From the NCBI GenBank assembly GCA_032353305.1, contig JAUCNG010125542.1:1-13550 (forward strand): a stretch of DNA of 13,550 nucleotides, in the 5' to 3' direction. The position numbers and the translations under genes were made by a program. Under the pieces are notes generated by a model. That model saw only the letters and a program-made list of their open reading frames with translations. It was not told the origin of the DNA and did no database searches. This document shows, in pieces, positions 9,673 through 13,550 of this stretch; within the stretch, counting starts at the first letter, position 1, and each line of letters opens with the position of its first letter. The stretch is from Cephalothrix spiralis (Eukaryota > Nemertea > Palaeonemertea > Archinemertea > Cephalotrichidae).

Positions 9673-9785
9673 CCTTAAATTCATGTAATCCAGATGAAAT
9701 AATCCACAGTGCTTTAATAAAAGATCATCATTCAACAGATAAATCTGGCTGACTGAAGTATATCTGTGAAACTTCACTATTTATA
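9673..9785 (-). promoter_or_regulatory. TATA/Inr promoter with a short first exon ending in a splice donor
   Basis: On the minus strand TATAAATAG (9785-9777) is followed 31 nt later by TCAGTC (9756-9751, A at 9754), the arthropod initiator consensus. The transcript would reach AAG/GTAAGC at 9674/9673. An ATG at 9684 gives ATG AAT TTA AG before the donor, again phase 2, which joins in frame to exon 1a at 7352. A short upstream ATG-ATG ORF ends before it. I take this as a likely distal promoter of the polymerase gene, with an intron of about 2.3 kb. Confidence 0.5.
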
Positions 9786-9820
9786 CAACATTCCACGTCA
9801 CAAAGTCATGCGCAAACGGT

Positions 9821-10233
9821 ATGCAAGCTGTCATATTATTGGACGACACAGAAATCTGCTAAAATACGTGGCGATTAACAGCCTGCCGCAAAAAATGCGG
9901 GTGCAAAATTCGCAAAATTTGATGAAATTTATGTTTTAAATTGAATTTCAATAACTCTCAAAAAGCTGCTTCACAATACGTGCAATATTACATAAGTAAA
10001 TTGAATATATAAATCATTTATTTGCTCATATTTTACACTCCTCTATTTTTACTAAGACTATAAATCTTGGTAAGTGCCATTAATATATGCAAGCTGTCAT
10101 ATTATTGGACGACACAGAAATTTGCTAAAATACGTGGCGATTAACAGCCTGCCTTTTTGAAGTGACGTGTGCAAAAAATGCGTGTGCAAAAATTCGCAAA
10201 ATTTGATGAAATTTATGTTTTTAAATTGAAAAA
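9821..10233. repeat. Duplicated block of about 130-145 bp, direct orientation
   Basis: Copies at 9821-9951 and 10087-10233 start with the same ATGCAAGCTGTCATATTATT and run through the ACGTGGCGATTAACAGCC and GCAAAATTTGATGAAATTTA blocks. The second copy holds about 20 extra bases after CCTGCC. The first copy lies 36 bp upstream of the TATA box at 9785, so it may be promoter sequence. Confidence 0.85.
10006..10075 (+). promoter_or_regulatory. Possible plus-strand TATA box and splice donor
   Basis: TATATAAAT at 10006 and CTTG/GTAAGTG at 10069/10070 on the plus strand could form the promoter and untranslated first exon of a rightward gene, divergent from the promoter at 9785. No convincing initiator or partner exon is seen. 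The remainder, 10234-10460, shows nothing. Confidence 0.2.
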
Positions 10234-10460
10234 TCTACATTTTAAAATGAAGATAATAATCTAATTGTGATGATGTTTTTGGAATAGAAAGATATTAAAA
10301 TTGATTGTGAAAAATTCTAGTGAACGAGATCTCTATTTTATCACGGGGGTCAATAAAAGTTCCAGTTTATACTAAAAAAATTGAGCGAATAATTAATCCG
10401 TGCTCTATACATTACATAGAGAATTTGACAGGAAATGAAGATATATATGATTTGGTACCA

Positions 10461-10466
10461 TTTATT
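10461..10466 (-). terminator. AATAAA poly(A) signal of the cysteine-rich gene
   Basis: AATAAA on the minus strand about 75 nt after the stop codon at 10540. Confidence 0.5.
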
Positions 10467-10539
10467 TGAATCAACTATTAACACACTAAAAACAATAATT
10501 GTCATATAATCCGACGTGAAAATGTCATCTCATGATTTT

Positions 10540-13319
10540 TTAGGGTTCAGAACAATATTCAAGGCAAAGGGGACAAAAAAAGTTAGTGACCCCTCCACAC
10601 TCCTCACGACAATTAGAACATACCAGGCGACCGAAACACAGGCGACTTTGGCACTCTAGTCCGTACACAATTTCATCCCTACAGCACGCAGCACAGGTCG
10701 ATTGAATATTTTCTGGAGCATCAAATAATCTCCGTCTGATTTGAGAAATTCTCGGACGTCTAGATGGCGTTGTATTAGGCGTGGATGTTATGACCGGAGA
10801 AAATTCTATGTGTTCACTAGATGTATCACTAATGGTCCGTTCCGAATCAAACTGTAAAAATAAAATATTATATTTTAATACATGATTTTTTACCGCTCGC
10901 ATCAGTTACGATTGATTTCAATAAATGGACAGTCGTGTCTATTTGAAAAAGTCATCGGGGCACACAACATAATATTAATATTAGCTTTTTAATTCAAGAA
11001 ACATTACGTCAATTGTTTTCAATAAATGGACAGTCGTGTCTATTGAACAAGTCATCGGGCACACAACATAATATCAATATTAGCATTTTAATTCAAGAAA
11101 CATTACGTAAATAAAATCACACTTCAGACAATATTAGAACTTTTAATCAGTCCTGCACCGATCAACCTCCAAACGTATTTATATAACCCCGTTTCCAAGG
11201 TCACCGCCCGTTCAGAGCTCGCTGATAGCTGAACAAGGCAGAACACATGTAAAAGATTCAAGATGGATTGCCGAAAATGTGCACTGCTTAATAGAACTCT
11301 TTTTTGCGCATATAAAAAGTGCATTTCATCACTGATTAACGACGGATTACTAATGATAAGTGATTTTGATAGATTTGAACTTGCAACCACGATTACAGGT
11401 AAGAAATTAAATTAAGCAACTGATTTTTCATGCACTTTTTATAATGATAACACAGTCCAATTATTAGTCAAAAATGTTATTAATAAGAACCCAAATTATT
11501 ATGAGTTATTTGGCGGGAAGTTTTGACAGCTGCTGTACAATAGTTCACTGATAAATGCGCGCCCCCGATTGTCAGGGCGAAATATGTACGAGTCGTTAAT
11601 GCTATTAATAAGATCACTAATTTTTATGAGTTATTTGGCGGGAAGTTTTGACAGCTGGGGCACAATAGTTCACTGATAAATGCGCCCCCGGATTGGCAGT
11701 GCGAAATATGTATTGCGGATTTGAATTTAGCACGTGTACCCGAAGCCCTTACAACTTTTACCTATATTTACGAGATGAATATTATCAATAAATGTTGTTT
11801 TTTTTAAATCTAATACATTACAATCAGTTTTTATAATCAAAATAATAATCATAATATCAACGAAAATAGAAAATATTCATTTTTGAAATATATAATTATG
11901 ATTTTTACAATTTTGTTAGGATCGCTTATCCGAACCGGGGGTCAAGCTTTATGTACAGCGGCTACCACTGTGTAGCATGTGTATGTTTAACGATTCGCTT
12001 AATCGATATAAGTTTAAATAAAGTATGTTATTCAGGCATAGTATTGACGCATGCTTTGAATTATCTAAGACGTTAGTATGAAAGTGCAAGATCAGATTAG
12101 CAAAGCACAGAATTATAATATCCCATTTATTAGAGTAGGACAATAGTGGCTCGAACATTATAATGTAGCAAGTCAGTGAGGGGGTCGCGGTTAATAGCGA
12201 TAAGTGTAGTAGTCCGCGTGACATTAGTATGAAACATGTTTGGAAAAAGTCAATTGACTGCGCATTACGCCAAATATACGTTATTATAATGAATGACATG
12301 AAAAAATGTCGACAATGTAAAAGGGGCTTAATGTACACTAATAATAATGAAAGATATTGTGATATATCATAAATAATATGAATTTATTATTATTTTCAGA
12401 AAATAAAAGACCCAATATTTCAAATTTAAATGGCAGTAAACAAATATCACTAATTGGCGAAGACTCAGAGTGGAACTATGTTAATATTTTTAATTTAACA
12501 TTAGGACTATTCCTTCTTGCTGTTTGTGGAATAATAATTGGATTTATTTTCAAAAAGTTGCCTAGACACGCCCTAATTAATGACAGAATAAACAATAGCA
12601 TTGTGGAGGCTGATATTGAAATGCAACCGTTAATCACAATTCACCCTATGGAACCGAACACACATAACGAAAGTCAACAAATGCCAATGGAAAACAATTC
12701 TAGTATCGAAACAGTCCCAAAAAATCGTGACAGAGAAATATTGAAATTAATAGACGCAAGAACCAGCATTTTTAGCCATAGAACAAGAAGTGGTTCTGTT
12801 TGAGAGGATGATTTAATATGATATTTAATATGATAATTGTGTATTATGACAATTTAACAAATCGGAAAAAACATTTTCGCAATCATTGTATATAGACATA
12901 ATTATTTTACAACGGCGTAATTTCAATAAATCTTTTAGCAAAATTTGCATTAAAAAATTAATTATACTTACTAATTGTTCATGAAATTCAAGCATACTCG
13001 GTGACATATCAACCATTAGTTCGCAAGCATCATCAGAAATTTCCATTCGTTCGACATCTGTTGGAGGCAAATTGATCGCTAAAAGGTAATCTAGTTCACA
13101 AAGAATATTGAAAGCTAATTCATAAAGTTCTGTATTTTCACCATAATATATCATAGACATTATTTGTCTTATTTGAAATTCATAAATTTCATAATTCCAG
13201 ACATCGTAAGACACAAACTCACATACTCGTAGGCATTCTTGACTAATAAGATGAGATGAGCACTGATAAATATCCATGAAGACGCTGGTAACAAAGCTTT
13301 TGAAGGTTTGTGAGAGCAT
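10540..13319 (-). CDS. Cysteine-rich RING-like protein, predicted two-exon gene
   Basis: Proposed exons 13319-12972 (116 codons, donor TTA/GTAAGT) and 10851-10540 (103 codons, acceptor TTTTTACAG) join in phase 0 to give 219 residues. I do not recognise the family. Residues 1-116 are helical-looking, with no motif I can name. Residues 117-165 are S/T/P-rich with FSP, STP, TPSR (144-147) and RRRLF (155-159), a CDK-site plus cyclin-docking-like layout. Residues 169-216 hold eleven cysteines with C-x2-C at 169-172, 194-197 and 209-212, a possible cross-brace zinc fold without the usual RING histidine. The start is the first ATG after the TATA box at 13385-13393. The last exon could instead be a one-exon gene starting at 10902, and further exons may hide in the 2.1-kb intron. 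The exons are better supported than their link. Confidence 0.5.
10905..11110. repeat. Tandem duplication of about 100 bp
   Basis: Two adjacent copies share TTTCAATAAATGGACAGTCG (10916 and 11017), the CGGG-CACACAACATAATAT block, and end in AATTCAAGAAACATTACGT. They differ by a few substitutions and single-base indels. They lie just upstream of the plus-strand promoter at 11180. Confidence 0.9.
11180..11216 (+). promoter_or_regulatory. TATA/Inr promoter of the membrane-protein gene
   Basis: TATATAA at 11180-11186 and TTCAGAG with A at 11214, about 32 nt apart, followed 49 nt on by the ATG at 11263. Confidence 0.45.
11263..12803 (+). CDS. Small single-pass membrane protein, predicted two-exon gene
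   Basis: Exon 11263-11398 (donor ACAG/GTAAGA) and exon 12400-12803 (acceptor TTATTTTCAG) join in phase 1 to give 179 residues and a TGA. I do not recognise the family. The N terminus has CRKC at residues 3-6 and cysteines at 15 and 20, a possible small zinc site, and no signal peptide. Residues about 75-96 (FNLTLGLFLLAVCGIIIGF core) form one transmembrane helix followed by KK, so the 80-residue polar tail is probably cytosolic. The tail has no known domain. The intron of 1.0 kb may contain further exons; the second exon alone could also start at an ATG at 12378. An AATAAA at 12925 follows. The gene lies inside the intron of the minus-strand gene. Confidence 0.45.
11473..11712. repeat. 125-bp tandem duplication with two E2F-like sites
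   Basis: Copies 11473-11597 and 11598-11712 share ATGAGTTATTTGGCGGGAAG, the TTTTGACAGCTG block and the CACTGATAAATGCGC block. Each holds TTTGGCGGGAA (11509-11519 and 11634-11644), which fits the E2F consensus. It lies in the first intron of the plus-strand gene. The rest of that intron, 11713-12399, shows no supported exon. Confidence 0.85.
12925..12930 (+). terminator. AATAAA poly(A) signal of the membrane-protein gene
   Basis: AATAAA 122 nt after the stop at 12803, inside the intron of the opposite-strand gene. Confidence 0.45.
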
Positions 13320-13358
13320 AATAAATTTGGTCGTGCTTGCAGTACGTAACAAATAAAA

Positions 13359-13393
13359 TGAATATTTGAATGATTTGAATGCCACTTTATATA
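13359..13393 (-). promoter_or_regulatory. TATA/Inr promoter of the cysteine-rich gene
   Basis: TATATAAAG on the minus strand at 13393-13385 and TCATTT with A at 13359, 32 nt from TATAAAG. Transcription from there gives a 40-nt leader before the ATG at 13319. The box begins only 3 bp from the TTAA that bounds the GC-rich sequence on its right. Confidence 0.5.
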
Positions 13394-13396
13394 TCT

Positions 13397-13550
13397 TTAA
13401 CCCTATTCAGGCCGGGCTATTTTACACCCTATTCGGGCCGGGGGGGGGCCGATTCGGCCCCCCCGTGGTAAAATCGTAAATAATGGCCGTAGATACACCA
13501 AATTTGGTACGAAGGTGTATCGTGACGTAAACTACATTTTAAGCCTATTT
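13397..13550. mobile_element. Possible piggyBac-type transposon or MITE end
   Basis: TTAA at 13397-13400 is followed at once by CCCTATTC, and base composition changes abruptly from AT-rich to GC-rich. CCCTATTC-GGCCGGG occurs twice (13401 and 13427). Positions 13442-13464 form a perfect palindrome of two 11-base arms around one T. TTAA targets and ends starting CCC are typical of piggyBac elements. The other end and any transposase lie outside the window. Confidence 0.35.

Noticed and set aside
11924-12018. Possible middle exon after TTTTGTTAG, with CSMC
   Set aside because: In the phase required by the upstream exon it meets a TAG, and the other frame has no partner.
11949-12338. Minus-strand ORF of 129 codons
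   Set aside because: It starts and ends without splice or promoter support, shows no domain, and lies within the plus-strand gene's intron.
12289-12372. Plus-strand mini-ORF of 27 codons with CRQC, recalling the CRKC N terminus of the exon at 11263
   Set aside because: No donor lets it splice in frame to the exon at 12400: the possible GT gives a stop at the junction. Kept only as a curiosity.

Overview
This looks like eukaryotic, probably animal DNA. The organism is not identifiable, but TATA plus TCAGTC/TCATTT initiator pairs and a TTAA-flanked CCC-type end would suit an arthropod. Most of the left half is a virus-derived element of the Polinton/Maverick (adintovirus-like) kind, read on the minus strand. 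No integrase, capsid, protease or terminal inverted repeat of such an element lies in the window, so it is a fragment.

Positions 1-7352 (minus strand): a large family-B DNA polymerase gene, then, co-oriented and downstream, the first 76 residues of a packaging-type P-loop ATPase that runs off the left edge. The polymerase lies in at least nine exons whose GT-AG borders and phases all agree: 5097 coding nt, 1698 residues, no internal stop. In order it carries ten C2H2 zinc fingers, an OTU-like domain, a cysteine-rich zinc region, an acidic stretch, the three exonuclease motifs, a Vsr-like nuclease module inserted before polymerase motif A, and motifs A, B and C. Two introns and the 3' flank hold arrays of one 14-bp minisatellite. 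Two similar phase-2 exons, and perhaps a third at 9674-9684, can feed the 5' end.

Positions 7353-10460: about 3 kb without a firm coding exon. It holds an A-rich simple array, a 128-bp tandem repeat, a good minus-strand TATA/Inr promoter with a splice donor (9673-9785), a weaker plus-strand TATA/donor pair, and a duplicated block of about 130 bp.

Positions 10461-13393: two small genes of unknown family, one apparently nested in the intron of the other. The minus-strand gene (exons 13319-12972 and 10851-10540) encodes a cysteine-rich, RING-like protein with CDK-site and cyclin-docking-like motifs. The plus-strand gene (exons 11263-11398 and 12400-12803) encodes a small single-pass membrane protein with an N-terminal CxxC. 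Its intron holds a tandem duplication carrying two E2F-like sites. From 13397 to the right edge is a TTAA-bounded, GC-rich, palindromic sequence resembling a piggyBac-type transposon end.

If the whole is one element, the polymerase would copy it, the ATPase would package it, and the small cysteine-rich protein could act on the host cell cycle. That link is inference.
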